This document shows positions 32,852 through 42,052 of a stretch of 64,000 nucleotides of DNA, piece by piece. The DNA comes from RCIO01 sp040880025 (GTDB taxonomy: Bacteria > Pseudomonadota > Alphaproteobacteria > Rhizobiales > Rhizobiaceae). Each line of letters begins with the position of its first letter. The first letter of the stretch is position 1. The notes under the pieces were generated by a model. The model saw nothing but the letters and a program-made list of their open reading frames with translations. It was not told the DNA's origin and searched no databases. The stretch is taken from contig JBBDJD010000022.1 in the NCBI GenBank assembly GCA_040880025.1, positions 248,001 through 312,000 on the forward strand. Direction: 5' to 3'. The position numbers and the translations under genes are program-made.

Positions 32852-34051
32852 ATGACCAACGGTTCGCGCGGCCGGCCGGTCCGGCTGCTCTTTGTGCAGA
32901 CACAGGCCGAAATGGCCGGCGCCCAGGAGATATCGCGGCTTCTGGGAGACGCGCTTGCGCATGCCAAGGTCGATGGCCAGCCGGCTTTCGAAATCGATCA
33001 CCTGTTTCTCTACCGCAAGACCGGCGCATTCGACGGCATGCCGCGCGTGCATTTCGTCAGCGTCAAGCGGCCATCGAACCCGCTCTCGCTGGCCGCCTTC
33101 TTCTGGCAGCTCGTCGGCATGATGCGTCGACTGAAGCCCGACGTGGTGCTGACCTTCCAGCATTTCGGCAACATCGTTGCCGCGCCCGCCGCAAGGCTGG
33201 CGGGCGTCGATCGCGTCATCGCCAACCACGTCTCCGCTCCGGCCACGATCACCCCCGCCGTGCGCGCCATCGACCGGCTGCTTGGCCGCGTCGGGGTTTA
33301 TGACGTCATCACCGCGAATTCCCGCGAAACCTGGCGCGACTATCAAAGGTACCCCGCCTCCTACACCAAGCGCATGGTGCTGGTTCCGCATGGCTTCGCG
33401 AACAAGCTTTCGACGCTCGACAAGGCGGCTGCCCGCGCCGCGTTTGATCTTCCCGCCGAAGCGCCGGTGATCGGCAGCGTCGCGCGGCTCCATCCGCTGA
33501 AATGTCTGGATCACGCCCTGCGAATTCTGCCGCAATTGCCTGGATGCCACATTGCGATTGCCGGGCAGGGCACCGATGCCGAACGGCTGCGCAACATCGC
33601 CGACGAACTCGGCATAACGGACCGGGTTCATTTCGCGGGCGAGCTTGAACCGGCTCGCATCGGCGATTTTCTCTCCGCGCTTGACGCTTTCGTCTTTCCT
33701 TCAAGTGCAGAAACGTTTGGACTGGCCGCGGTCGAGGCCGCGCAGGCCGGCGTGCCTGTCATCGCCAACGACATTCCGGTCCTGCGCGAGGTGCTGGAGA
33801 TAGACGGCGTCGCTTGCGCGCGGTTTGTCGACACATCCAATCCGCAGGCGTTCGCGCAGGCCGTATCAGAGGTGCTGGGCAATCCGGACGTAGCGGACGA
33901 GCTTTCGCATCTGGGTCGCCGATTGTCGGAGCGCCATTCGCTGGCCGCGATGGTCGAGGCCTACCGGGAGCTCCTGACGTCCAACCGGGAACCCGATATT
34001 GCAAAGGCGCGGACCGTTTCGGGACCCGCGTCGACCAGCGCGCGGTCATGA
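32852..34051 (+). CDS. GT4-type glycosyltransferase
   Basis: A 399-residue GT-B enzyme. VIGSVARLHPLKCLDHALRI, IAGQGTDAERL and the FPSSAETFGLAAVEA motif with donor-binding Glu are typical of family GT4. It transfers a sugar to the EPS repeat unit on its lipid carrier in the cytoplasm. Its stop overlaps the next start by ATGA, so it is coupled to the GINT1-like gene. Confidence 0.92.
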   Translation: MTNGSRGRPVRLLFVQTQAEMAGAQEISRLLGDALAHAKVDGQPAFEIDHLFLYRKTGAFDGMPRVHFVSVKRPSNPLSLAAFFWQLVGMMRRLKPDVVLTFQHFGNIVAAPAARLAGVDRVIANHVSAPATITPAVRAIDRLLGRVGVYDVITANSRETWRDYQRYPASYTKRMVLVPHGFANKLSTLDKAAARAAFDLPAEAPVIGSVARLHPLKCLDHALRILPQLPGCHIAIAGQGTDAERLRNIADELGITDRVHFAGELEPARIGDFLSALDAFVFPSSAETFGLAAVEAAQAGVPVIANDIPVLREVLEIDGVACARFVDTSNPQAFAQAVSEVLGNPDVADELSHLGRRLSERHSLAAMVEAYRELLTSNREPDIAKARTVSGPASTSARS

Positions 34052-35622
34052 ATGCGAAACACATCCGCAAGCTCTCGGCGCTGATCGTCGTCGAGGCTTC
34101 CTCGCTTGCGCGGTGGGTGCCGGCGTTGGCGCGCGCGCTCGAATCTGACTGGAATTCCGATGTCAGCTTGCGGGTCGTTGAATCCGGACAGCCTGCCGGT
34201 TCGGCCCTCACCTCCCTGCTCACGCTGGAACGCATGGTCTTGCGCGGCCATCGCCCGACATGGAGCGATCGCCATTCGCGCGGCGAAGTTGCCGATCTTC
34301 TCGAAACCGAAAATGTGCGCGAGCCTGAAGTAGTCGTTGATCTCCGGCAGGTTCCGGATGGCGAATGGCCGGCGAAAACCCTCGTCCTGCGCCCTCGCTA
34401 CAATGGCGGCTTCGGCGAGACCGCACTGGCATCGGCGCTGTTCTTCGGCGGCACCCCCCGCATCGAGATCGCGGCCTGGCAGGGCGATGGAGACCCGCGC
34501 ATCGCCGCCGAAGGCTTGGCGTCGTTGGAAGCGGCGGACGGCATTGGCGGCGCCATGGAGGCGGTGTGGTCGCGGGTCATTCCGTTGGTCGTCAAGGCGC
34601 GCCGAAACCTGGCTCCCGACACCCCGGCGGCTGACGCTCACCCACGCCAGCCGAAGCCCATCTCGGGCGCCAATATTGCAGCCTACGGCGCAAATTCGGT
34701 TGCCCGCGCGGCTGCCCGCGCCGCTTATCGCCTCTGCTGCCATGCGCCGCATTGGCGCATTGGCTGGCGTCGCCCGGCTGAGGGCGCCGACGTCTGGTCG
34801 CGGCGCGATCTCGGCGGCGAACGCTGGAATGTGCTCGCTGATCCCGGCGATCATTTTTATGCCGACCCGTTTCCTCTGTTCCGGGATGGCCGGGACTGGC
34901 TGTTCTTCGAAGACCTCGATCACAAGACCGGCAAAGGCATCATCTCGGTTGTCGAGTTCGGCGCGAATGGCCGGCCCGGCGATGCACAGCCGGTCCTGGA
35001 GGAGCCCTGGCATCTCTCATACCCGTTTCTGATCGAGCAGGAGGGTGAGGTCTACATGGTCCCGGAAGCCTCGCTCTCGGGCGAAATCGCACTCTATCGT
35101 GCGACCGATTTCCCGCGCGGCTGGGTGAAGGAAGCGACGCTTGTCTCCGGCGTGGAGGCAGCGGATGCGACCATTATACGCCATGAAGACCGCTTCTGGA
35201 TGTTCGCTGTAGTCCGCAATGGCGTTGGCGGCTATTCCGACACGCTCGCCGTCTGGAACGCGCCGTCGCTGTTCGGGCCATGGACGCCGCACCGCGAAAA
35301 CCCGCTGCTGATCGATGACCGGGCGGCCCGTCCGGCCGGCAACATGGTTGTTCGCGACGGGACCCTGTGGCGGCCGGTGCAGGATTGCCGCGGCGGCTAC
35401 GGCGCGGCTCTCGGCCTTGCCCGCATCGACCGGCTGAACACCAGGCGCTTCGAGCAGCAGGTCGAAACCGTTTTGCGGCCGAACGCGGATTGGCCGGGCC
35501 GCAAGCTGCATACGCTCAACTACAATGGCCGTATCGAGGCGATCGACGGCAGCGTCATCCGGCCGAAATTTGGCATGGTTGCCAGTCTCGTCGAGGCGCG
35601 GACACGGCCCTCCGGTCAGTAG
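34048..35622 (+). CDS. GINT1-like (glucosamine inositolphosphorylceramide transferase N-domain) protein
   Basis: A 524-residue protein. The C-terminal half consists of beta-propeller repeats (DWLFFEDLDHKTGKGIISV, EVYMVPEASLSGEIALYRAT, ATIIRHEDRFWMFAVVRN), a pattern known from the N-terminal domain of plant GINT1 and from bacterial EPS loci. The start at 34048 follows from the ATGA overlap with the GT4 gene. The sugar transferred, and whether it is enzymatic at all without a GT domain, is unknown. Confidence 0.7.
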   Translation: MNAKHIRKLSALIVVEASSLARWVPALARALESDWNSDVSLRVVESGQPAGSALTSLLTLERMVLRGHRPTWSDRHSRGEVADLLETENVREPEVVVDLRQVPDGEWPAKTLVLRPRYNGGFGETALASALFFGGTPRIEIAAWQGDGDPRIAAEGLASLEAADGIGGAMEAVWSRVIPLVVKARRNLAPDTPAADAHPRQPKPISGANIAAYGANSVARAAARAAYRLCCHAPHWRIGWRRPAEGADVWSRRDLGGERWNVLADPGDHFYADPFPLFRDGRDWLFFEDLDHKTGKGIISVVEFGANGRPGDAQPVLEEPWHLSYPFLIEQEGEVYMVPEASLSGEIALYRATDFPRGWVKEATLVSGVEAADATIIRHEDRFWMFAVVRNGVGGYSDTLAVWNAPSLFGPWTPHRENPLLIDDRAARPAGNMVVRDGTLWRPVQDCRGGYGAALGLARIDRLNTRRFEQQVETVLRPNADWPGRKLHTLNYNGRIEAIDGSVIRPKFGMVASLVEARTRPSGQ

Positions 35623-36761
35623 TCCTGGTTGCCCTCAGGCAGGAGCGCGCCGATCACGCCGGGGTCCGGCATTCCGGTTTCGGGGTCGATTAGACCGAAT
35701 CCGTCCTGGAAATCCCAATGCGTCCAGCCGATGCAATGTGCCCGTGCCTGCCGGCCGACGGCCGCGAGCCATTCCAGCCGTGACGCGCGGGGCGCAACGA
35801 ATCTCAGCACGCCGAATTCGTTGACGATCACCGGACGGTCGTAGCGCTCGCGCCACGCCGCCATCATGCCGAATGCGGCAGCTATGCCGTCCTCCGTCCA
35901 AGGTTCGGCGAGTGAGGACTCAAGCTCGCCGGCGATCGCGCCGCGCCCCTCGTCGCGCAGCTTTGCGACGTTGGCCCGCACCCCGGCGTCGGTGATCTCC
36001 GCAGGGAATGGCAGGCCGGTGAGATGTCGCAGCGGGTCGTCCGGCCCGCCCCAGTTCGCGCCCTGATGAGTGAAGTAGAACGGGTCGTAATAGTGAACGG
36101 CATAGATGATGTTGCGGTCGCCGAATGGCTCCATGCCGGAAAGCGTTTCGTGGCGCTGCGGCCCGGCGGGTCCGACGACGATGGTTCGATCCGGCAGCCA
36201 TCGGCGGATAGCGGGGATCAGGCCTTCTGCCACGGTATTCCAGGTCTCATGGTCGGTTGGCGGCTCGTTGAGAAGTTCCACCGCCACCTTCTCCGTGTCG
36301 AATACCCGGATTGCGGGGGCCATGCGCCGCCAGATGGCGGACAGGAATGCCTTCGCCTCGTCGGGACCGCGGACGAGGTAGGGCTCGGCCAGATGCCCGG
36401 CATGCAGATCTATCGAGACGGTGTAGTCGAGGCTCAGCAGCAAGACGATCTGCTCGAAGAGAACCTCCGCGAAATCCCGCTGTTCGCCGTCGACCAGCGG
36501 CGGGCGCTCGACCGGCAGCCGGATATGGGTAAAGCCCTCGCCGCGCAGCGCCCGAAGCTGTTCGATTGTGGGACGGCGCGCGGGATCGGGATGATCCCAG
36601 CCGGGCAGGTTGACGCCCTGGCGCATCGTTTCCAGCAGCCGCGGATTGGGGAAGCCGGCCGGCGCGGCGCATTGGGCGGCGGCAATCGCCATTGCCGGTG
36701 CCGTAATCAAAAAAACCAGCGCCGTCAGCAGTGCGAACCACCGGCCTTTCGGTTCAGCCAT
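35616..36761 (-). CDS. Secreted glycoside hydrolase family 5 protein
   Basis: A 381-residue protein with an N-terminal signal peptide (WFALLTALVFLITAPAMAIA). Active-site glutamates lie in VELLNEPPTDHE (acid/base) and VIVNEFGVLR (nucleophile), characteristic of GH5. It probably trims or releases the exopolysaccharide in the periplasm or outside. It starts 3 bases after the stop of the WecG-like gene and forms an operon with it. Confidence 0.9.
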   Translation of the reverse strand: MAEPKGRWFALLTALVFLITAPAMAIAAAQCAAPAGFPNPRLLETMRQGVNLPGWDHPDPARRPTIEQLRALRGEGFTHIRLPVERPPLVDGEQRDFAEVLFEQIVLLLSLDYTVSIDLHAGHLAEPYLVRGPDEAKAFLSAIWRRMAPAIRVFDTEKVAVELLNEPPTDHETWNTVAEGLIPAIRRWLPDRTIVVGPAGPQRHETLSGMEPFGDRNIIYAVHYYDPFYFTHQGANWGGPDDPLRHLTGLPFPAEITDAGVRANVAKLRDEGRGAIAGELESSLAEPWTEDGIAAAFGMMAAWRERYDRPVIVNEFGVLRFVAPRASRLEWLAAVGRQARAHCIGWTHWDFQDGFGLIDPETGMPDPGVIGALLPEGNQDY

Positions 36762-36764
36762 CGT

Positions 36765-37571
36765 TCAGGCCGAATGACGGATGAGGGCGGAAATCGCCTG
36801 CGGATTGGTGGTGATATAGCGCATGGCGAGCCGGCGCGGCTCAAGCCAGGCGCGGTAGACCCATTCGAGGCCAGCCGCCTGCATCCAGCGCGGGGCACGC
36901 CGGTTCTTGCCCGACAGGAAATCGAACAGCCCGCCCGACGTCTTGATGACGCCGACATTGGTGAGCCGGTCGATATTGCGGTGCACGAACTGTTGTTCCA
37001 GCGGTACGCCGAGGCCGATCCACAGGATATCCGGCGCAGCCTTGTTGATCGCGTCCACGACCGCGTCTTCCTCGTCGCGCGCGAAATAGCCGTTGCGCCG
37101 CCCGGCGAAGGTCAGCCCCGGAAAGGCCTTATGCATGGTCTCGACCGCGCGCTGGTTCGCATCCTCGTTGGCGCCGAGGAAAAAGAAGCTCGCGCTGGCC
37201 TTTTCCGCTTCCCGCGCCACCGCGTGAACGAGGTCGGTAGTGGCGACGCGTTCGGGCAGGGGCGTGGAAGAGAACAGCCGCGAATAGGTGACCATCGGCA
37301 TGCCGTCGGCATGGATCTGGTCGGCAGACAGCATCAGTTCGAGAAACTCCGGGTCGTCGCCGCACAGGGCGAGCACCTGGCCGTTTGCCGAGGTGGAGTA
37401 GAATGGCCGGCCGGACTTGCCGCGCCTGGCCAGCGCGTGGCGCACGAAGGCCGCCGCCGTCGTCTTGATATCGGCGCGGACGATCGGCAGCCTGCCGAGC
37501 GTCGTCGTTGGCCAATCTCTCATTCTTGTGCCGGTTTCCGTTGTCACGTTTTGAGCCACCACATTTTGCAT
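36765..37571 (-). CDS. WecG/TagA/CpsF family glycosyltransferase
   Basis: A 268-residue protein. QIHADGMPMVTYSRL contains the catalytic Asp, and FAGRRNGYF and WIGLGVPLEQQFVHRN are the GT26 signature. Members add N-acetylmannosaminuronate or a similar sugar to lipid-linked precursors at the inner membrane. The ATG at 37571 is used; 37523 is an alternative. It is the first gene of the pair with the GH5 hydrolase. Confidence 0.9.
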   Translation of the reverse strand: MQNVVAQNVTTETGTRMRDWPTTTLGRLPIVRADIKTTAAAFVRHALARRGKSGRPFYSTSANGQVLALCGDDPEFLELMLSADQIHADGMPMVTYSRLFSSTPLPERVATTDLVHAVAREAEKASASFFFLGANEDANQRAVETMHKAFPGLTFAGRRNGYFARDEEDAVVDAINKAAPDILWIGLGVPLEQQFVHRNIDRLTNVGVIKTSGGLFDFLSGKNRRAPRWMQAAGLEWVYRAWLEPRRLAMRYITTNPQAISALIRHSA

Positions 37572-37737
37572 GCCCGACGGTCATGCAAGCCGCTTGCCAG
37601 TCGCGACACATAAAGCCCGGATGCCTGGGCCTCTTCAAGCGCTTGCTTAATCGAAGGTTAATCCCGCTCCGGCCGACCCCGATTGACAAAGCACGGCCTG
37701 TTCCTCTTTTTGGGACGCAAAAATCGAAGGACAACCA

Positions 37738-39054
37738 ATGACCAACGTCGCCCCGGTAGGGCTTGCGCGGGATCTCGCGATCAGGGCCGATACCGGAAGG
37801 CCGGTCCGTATCGGATTGATCGGATGCGGCGAGATGGGCACCGACATCGTCACCCAGGTGACGCGCATGCGCGGGATCGAGGTGGCGGCGATCGCCGACA
37901 CGCAGCCGGGCCGGGCGAGGCAGGCGATTGCGATTGCCGGCCGCGATGCCGAAAGCGCGGCGGATGCCGACAATCCCGACGCGGTTAACGAGGCGATCCA
38001 GGCGGGGCGCACGGCGATTGTCGCCGATCCGCTTCTGGCCGCCACCTCCGATCTGGTCGATGTGGTGATCGACGCGACCGGCAAGCCGGCCGTCGGCGCG
38101 GAGATCGGCCTTACCGCCATGGAGCACGGCAAGCACCTCGTCATGATGAATGTCGAGGCCGACGTCACCATCGGCGCCTATCTGAAGGATGCAGCGCGCA
38201 AGCTCGACGTCGTCTATTCGTTGGGCGCCGGCGACGAGCCGTCGTCCTGCATGGAGCTGATCGAGTTCGTGTCGGCGATGGGTCACGATGTCGTGGCCGC
38301 CGGCAAGGGCAAGAACAACCCGCTCAACCATGACGCCACGCCCGACGATTACGAGGCGGAGGCCAGGCGGCGCAACATGAACCCGCGCATGCTGGTCGAG
38401 TTCGTCGACGGCTCCAAGACCATGGTCGAGATGGCGGCGATCGCCAATGCGACGGGATTGGTGCCCGACAGGCCGGGCATGCACGGCCCGGCCGCCACGC
38501 GCGACGAGCTTTCGTCGGTGCTTTGCCCGGTTGCGGACGGCGGCGTGCTGTCGCGCAAGGGTTGCGTGGATTTCTCGGTCGGCAAGGGCGTCGCGCCCGG
38601 CGTCTTCGTGATTGCCGAAATGGATCATCCCCGGCTGCGCGAGCGCATGAACGACCTCAAGCTGGGCGAGGGGCCGTACTACACCTTCTTCCGGCCCTAT
38701 CATCTGACCAGCCTTGAAGTGCCGCTCACCTGCGCCCGCGCCGTGCTTTACGGCAAGGCCGACATGGTGCCGCTGGATAAGCCCGTGGCGGAAGTCTGCG
38801 CGCTGGCCAAGCGCGATCTCGCGGCGGGCGAGACGCTCGATGCGATCGGCGAATATATGTACCGCTCATGGATCATGACGGTCGGGGACGCACGGGCGGC
38901 AGGCGCGGTGCCTTGCGGCCTGCTGGAAGGCGGCAGGGTGATCGCGGCGGTGAAGAAGGGCGAACTGCTGACGGCGGCGAATGTCGCCCCCGACCCCGCC
39001 TCGAAGCTGCTCGAACTGCGGCGAAGGCAGGACGAGATGCTGTTGGCGGAGTGA
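37738..39054 (+). CDS. Rossmann oxidoreductase with SAF domain (homoserine-dehydrogenase-like)
   Basis: A 438-residue protein. RIGLIGCGEMGTDIVTQVTR is the NAD(P)-binding loop, and VIDATGKPAVGAEIGLTAME follows the pattern of homoserine dehydrogenase-like enzymes. The C-terminal part (ARAAGAVPCGLLEGGRVIAA) is a SAF-type domain. Substrate unknown; relatives act on sugar acids. It begins 166 bases after the WecG-like gene in the opposite direction and stands alone. Confidence 0.82.
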   Translation: MTNVAPVGLARDLAIRADTGRPVRIGLIGCGEMGTDIVTQVTRMRGIEVAAIADTQPGRARQAIAIAGRDAESAADADNPDAVNEAIQAGRTAIVADPLLAATSDLVDVVIDATGKPAVGAEIGLTAMEHGKHLVMMNVEADVTIGAYLKDAARKLDVVYSLGAGDEPSSCMELIEFVSAMGHDVVAAGKGKNNPLNHDATPDDYEAEARRRNMNPRMLVEFVDGSKTMVEMAAIANATGLVPDRPGMHGPAATRDELSSVLCPVADGGVLSRKGCVDFSVGKGVAPGVFVIAEMDHPRLRERMNDLKLGEGPYYTFFRPYHLTSLEVPLTCARAVLYGKADMVPLDKPVAEVCALAKRDLAAGETLDAIGEYMYRSWIMTVGDARAAGAVPCGLLEGGRVIAAVKKGELLTAANVAPDPASKLLELRRRQDEMLLAE

Positions 39055-39082
39055 AAGTGCTTTAGCTCGCGCCGCTCACCGA

Positions 39083-39772
39083 TCACGAACTGTCGGGCGG
39101 CGACAGCACGTCCAGCGCCAGCGCGTGGCACTCCTTGAGCACATCGTCCACCCGGTGGATGGGACGCTTGCGGCCGCCGGGCGGGCGGCCCATGCGCAGC
39201 GGCATGACACGGCCCGGCCTGCTCCGGAGCCTGTTTCGCTGATACCAGCGGGCAAGGCGGCGCGCCTCGCGCGGCAGGTTGGCAAGGGCGCGCCTTGATG
39301 AAAGCAGCCGGCTGCAAAGGCCAGTCGCATCGACCGGATCGTCGGGGGAGACAACCGGCTTCTGCGGCAGCGGCGCCGGCTCGGTAAATCCCACGACGCA
39401 GATGCGCGGCATGAACTTTGAGGCGCGCCTCGGCGGTTCGAAGGAAAACCGTTTCAGCGGATCGAGCAGCGGGAATGCGGGGATGCGGAGGGTGGCCTGA
39501 GCCCCTGCCGGCTCAACCCCTTTGCCCAGAGCGGCCAGATCCGGCCGCACGCCGGCAGGCTGAACCACGACCTCCCGCGCGGCAATCACGATGAGACGCC
39601 GGATGGCGGCTTCGGCGGCGCGCAGGATGCGCCGCGCATGGGCATGCAGATGGCGGGGCAGGTGCGAATTACCCGCCGGCCCATCCTCGGGCAGCCCGAC
39701 GAGCGCGCACAGCGCCGCAAGGATGCGCATGAGCGCCTCGCGGTTGCGTCTGATTGCCAGGGTCCAGTCCAT
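39083..39772 (-). CDS. Conserved hypothetical protein, Hyphomicrobiales-type
   Basis: A 229-residue protein (MDWTLAIRRNREALMRILAA at the start) rich in Leu, Ala and Arg. I recognise no domain; it resembles a conserved but unannotated Mesorhizobium protein type. The start at 39772 was chosen over longer upstream frames because the added 57 residues look random. Convergent with the SAF oxidoreductase gene. Function unknown. Confidence 0.6.
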   Translation of the reverse strand: MDWTLAIRRNREALMRILAALCALVGLPEDGPAGNSHLPRHLHAHARRILRAAEAAIRRLIVIAAREVVVQPAGVRPDLAALGKGVEPAGAQATLRIPAFPLLDPLKRFSFEPPRRASKFMPRICVVGFTEPAPLPQKPVVSPDDPVDATGLCSRLLSSRRALANLPREARRLARWYQRNRLRSRPGRVMPLRMGRPPGGRKRPIHRVDDVLKECHALALDVLSPPDSS

Positions 39773-40274
39773 TCCAGCCTCGCGTTGATCTGCGGGCATT
39801 GTCGGAGAGGCGAGGGGGGCGGGGATAGAAAAGCGGGTAGTGGGTAGGGAATAGTCAGTCAGGACAAGGGGTTGGCGGGAGCTGCGTCCGGCATCTATCC
39901 ACGCTGCGGTGGCGATTGGCGAGGCGGCCGATGCCGGCGACATCTCTCCCCTTGCGGGAGAGAAAGCGATTTCAGCGTCTTAGCCGGAGCGCAGCGGAGG
40001 CTAAGTGCTAGAAATCGCAAGTGAGGGGCAATTCAGGCAGCGCGCCTCAAGCCCCTCTCTTGTCTTTTCCAAGCACTTGCTCGCTTCGCTTCGCAAATGC
40101 AGGAAAAGACTTTCTCCCCCGCAAGGGGGGAGATAGGGCGCCTTCGACTGCGGCACCCATGTCGCACCTCCGACGCATGGATTCTCGACATGCTCCGCTC
40201 GTTCCTCGCTCACGCGGTCGGAATGACGGGCAAGAGGGCTGTGAAGTCGCGAGCCGTCGGTTGCCGGGAAGGAC
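39773..40274. other. Gene-free stretch filled with palindromic repeats
   Basis: Contains inverted intergenic repeat modules (see 39940-40135) and further repeat debris to 40270. No gene or RNA was recognised. Confidence 0.6.
39940..40135. repeat. Intergenic palindromic repeat element, rhizobial type
   Basis: ATCTCTCCCCTTGCGGGAGA near 39944 recurs inverted near 40110-40133 (TTTCTCCCCCGCAAGGGGGG), and GCGATTTC/GAAATCGC pairs lie between them. It resembles the repetitive RIME/BIME-like elements scattered in rhizobial genomes. Confidence 0.6.
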
Positions 40275-40667
40275 TCAACCCGCGGGACCAGTCGAAGTCT
40301 CGCTGGAAAGCAGGCGAGCCATTTCGTCTTTGATTGTGTGGTCATCGTAGGGCTTTGAGAAGAACCTGCTTCCCGTGGGCAGACTGCTTTCTTCGAGAAT
40401 TGCGTTTCCGGACGCAACAATCAGCTTCACGGGGGGCCATCGATGGCGAATGAAGTGGGCTAGCTTGATGCCATCCATCGTCCCTGGCATCTGTACGTCG
40501 GTAAACACCAGGTCGATGTCGTCCCGCGATTCCAGGATTCGAATTGCCTCGTCTGCATCGCACGCCTCCAGCGCTTCGTAGCCCGCAGACAGAACAAGGT
40601 CGATTGCGCCCATCCGAACGATCGCGTTGTCTTCGACAACGAGAACCACCGCTTTGTCCTTGTTCAT
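40275..40667 (-). CDS. Single-domain response regulator (CheY-like)
   Basis: A 130-residue receiver domain. The phosphoacceptor Asp lies in DIDLVFTDVQMPGTMDGIKL, the conserved Thr/Ser-Gly in LIVASGNA and the Lys in FFSKPYDD. No output domain is present, as is usual for receivers paired with HWE/HisKA_2 kinases. It lies 67 bases downstream of the kinase gene and is probably its target. Confidence 0.93.
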   Translation of the reverse strand: MNKDKAVVLVVEDNAIVRMGAIDLVLSAGYEALEACDADEAIRILESRDDIDLVFTDVQMPGTMDGIKLAHFIRHRWPPVKLIVASGNAILEESSLPTGSRFFSKPYDDHTIKDEMARLLSSETSTGPAG

Positions 40668-40734
40668 TGCTTACTCGTATAATGGGGAGCCTTACAGGCT
40701 GCGATGGTATAGCGCTTGGGAAGCAAAACGGTTC

Positions 40735-41784
40735 CTATGCGGCATTAGAAAAGCCGCTTTCACCGGCGCTTTCCTTGTGGCCGATTGTGACTGCGGTGCC
40801 GGGGTCTGCATCGCTCGACTGTATTTCGCCGTTCAAATTTTTTGCGAGCGCCTCCACAATGCCAGTCCCCAGTCCCGCCTTGGGTGCATCGCTAGCCGCA
40901 TGCATGCCGACGCCGTTGTCGGTAACCGAAAGAGTCCAGTCATTTCCGGACGATCGATAGTTGATCGCGATCTTGCCCGGTCGCTCATCGGGAAAGGCGT
41001 GCTTGAGGGCGTTGATTACAAGCTCGGTCACGATAAGCCCCAGGCTCACGGAAACGTGCGGTTCCACGGCGCTGTCGTCGACGGTCACCTCAATCGATAG
41101 CCGGTCAGGATCAGCGATCATCGACGCTCCGAGGCTTTTGCTCAGCTGCGTCAAATAGGCACGGAGATCGACTTTTCCGGCTGTGGACGTTGAGAGTTGC
41201 CGTTGCAGAGCCGCGATCGACATGACCCGGTGATGGGCGTTGTTGAGGTGCCCGCGCGCTTCCTCCGACTGAACCCGGCGAGCACTCTGCATGAGAACGC
41301 TGGCAATGATCTGAAGGCTGTTCGCCACCCGGTGCTGGACCTCCTGCATCAGGATCGCATTGTCGCGAACCAGATCATCTTTCAGTCGGGTTTCAGCGCG
41401 CGCATCGGTCACGTCGGCTACGGCCAGAAGCAGGCGAATATGATTGATGTCGCCGTCATCGAGAGTGCGAGCGTTGACGACCAGGTTTCGTGTTTTGTGG
41501 TTCGGCCGCTTGAGATCAATTTCGTAGGCGTCGATCTGTGCACTTCCCGAGGCGGTCGCCTTCAGCAGCGAGGCAAGCTTCGGCATCGCCCATTCGCCGT
41601 TTCCAAGTTCGCTAAGGCGACTACCGGACGCTGCCGCTGGATTGATATCAAAGGTCCGGCAGAACGATGCGCTCGCCGCTATGATCTTATGATCTTCAGA
41701 CAGGAACAGAAGTGGCTCGTTGGATGCTACGACCATGGCAAGAGTACTCGCCGCTTCGAAATGGTCGAATGGGGTTTTTTGCAT
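40735..41784 (-). CDS. HWE/HisKA_2 family sensor histidine kinase
   Basis: A 349-residue protein. A PAS-like domain (about residues 10-130) is followed by the HisKA_2 region LMQEVQHRVANSLQIIASVL with the phosphorylated His, and an ATPase domain with ELVINALKHAF and VTDNGVGM. HWE kinases are typical of Hyphomicrobiales and respond to light, redox or other cues; no chromophore Cys motif is obvious. No membrane segments, so it is a cytosolic sensor. The ATG at 41784 fits the family start. Confidence 0.9.
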   Translation of the reverse strand: MQKTPFDHFEAASTLAMVVASNEPLLFLSEDHKIIAASASFCRTFDINPAAASGSRLSELGNGEWAMPKLASLLKATASGSAQIDAYEIDLKRPNHKTRNLVVNARTLDDGDINHIRLLLAVADVTDARAETRLKDDLVRDNAILMQEVQHRVANSLQIIASVLMQSARRVQSEEARGHLNNAHHRVMSIAALQRQLSTSTAGKVDLRAYLTQLSKSLGASMIADPDRLSIEVTVDDSAVEPHVSVSLGLIVTELVINALKHAFPDERPGKIAINYRSSGNDWTLSVTDNGVGMHAASDAPKAGLGTGIVEALAKNLNGEIQSSDADPGTAVTIGHKESAGESGFSNAA

Positions 41785-42052
41785 GAAAGTGGCCCTCAAG
41801 GGCCGGAGACTCGCGGAGCGAACCACTACTCGGCAGAAGCGTCGCCGGTCAGCAAGGACCAGCCGACGAACATACGCTAGCACGCCTGATGCGGATACGC
41901 GTCATACTAAATGTTGCGGCTGCCATATCGTCGCGGTGAGAGTTCGACTCTGTAGCGAGCGCCTACAGTGACACAGGCGTTTGGAAACCTGCGATTCTCC
42001 CGCCGAAGCGGTCAGTCATGGTGATATCCAGCCAATCAATGCCGCTTCCCCC

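Noticed and set aside
31178..33631. Minus-strand frames across the Wzy-like and GT4 genes
   Set aside because: Composition (many Gln, Asp, Arg) and position opposite membrane and GT-B proteins show they are shadows.
36024..38703. Long frames opposite GH5, WecG-like and SAF genes
   Set aside because: The sense frames encode intact catalytic motifs; the antisense ones are Arg/Asp/His-rich and unrecognisable.
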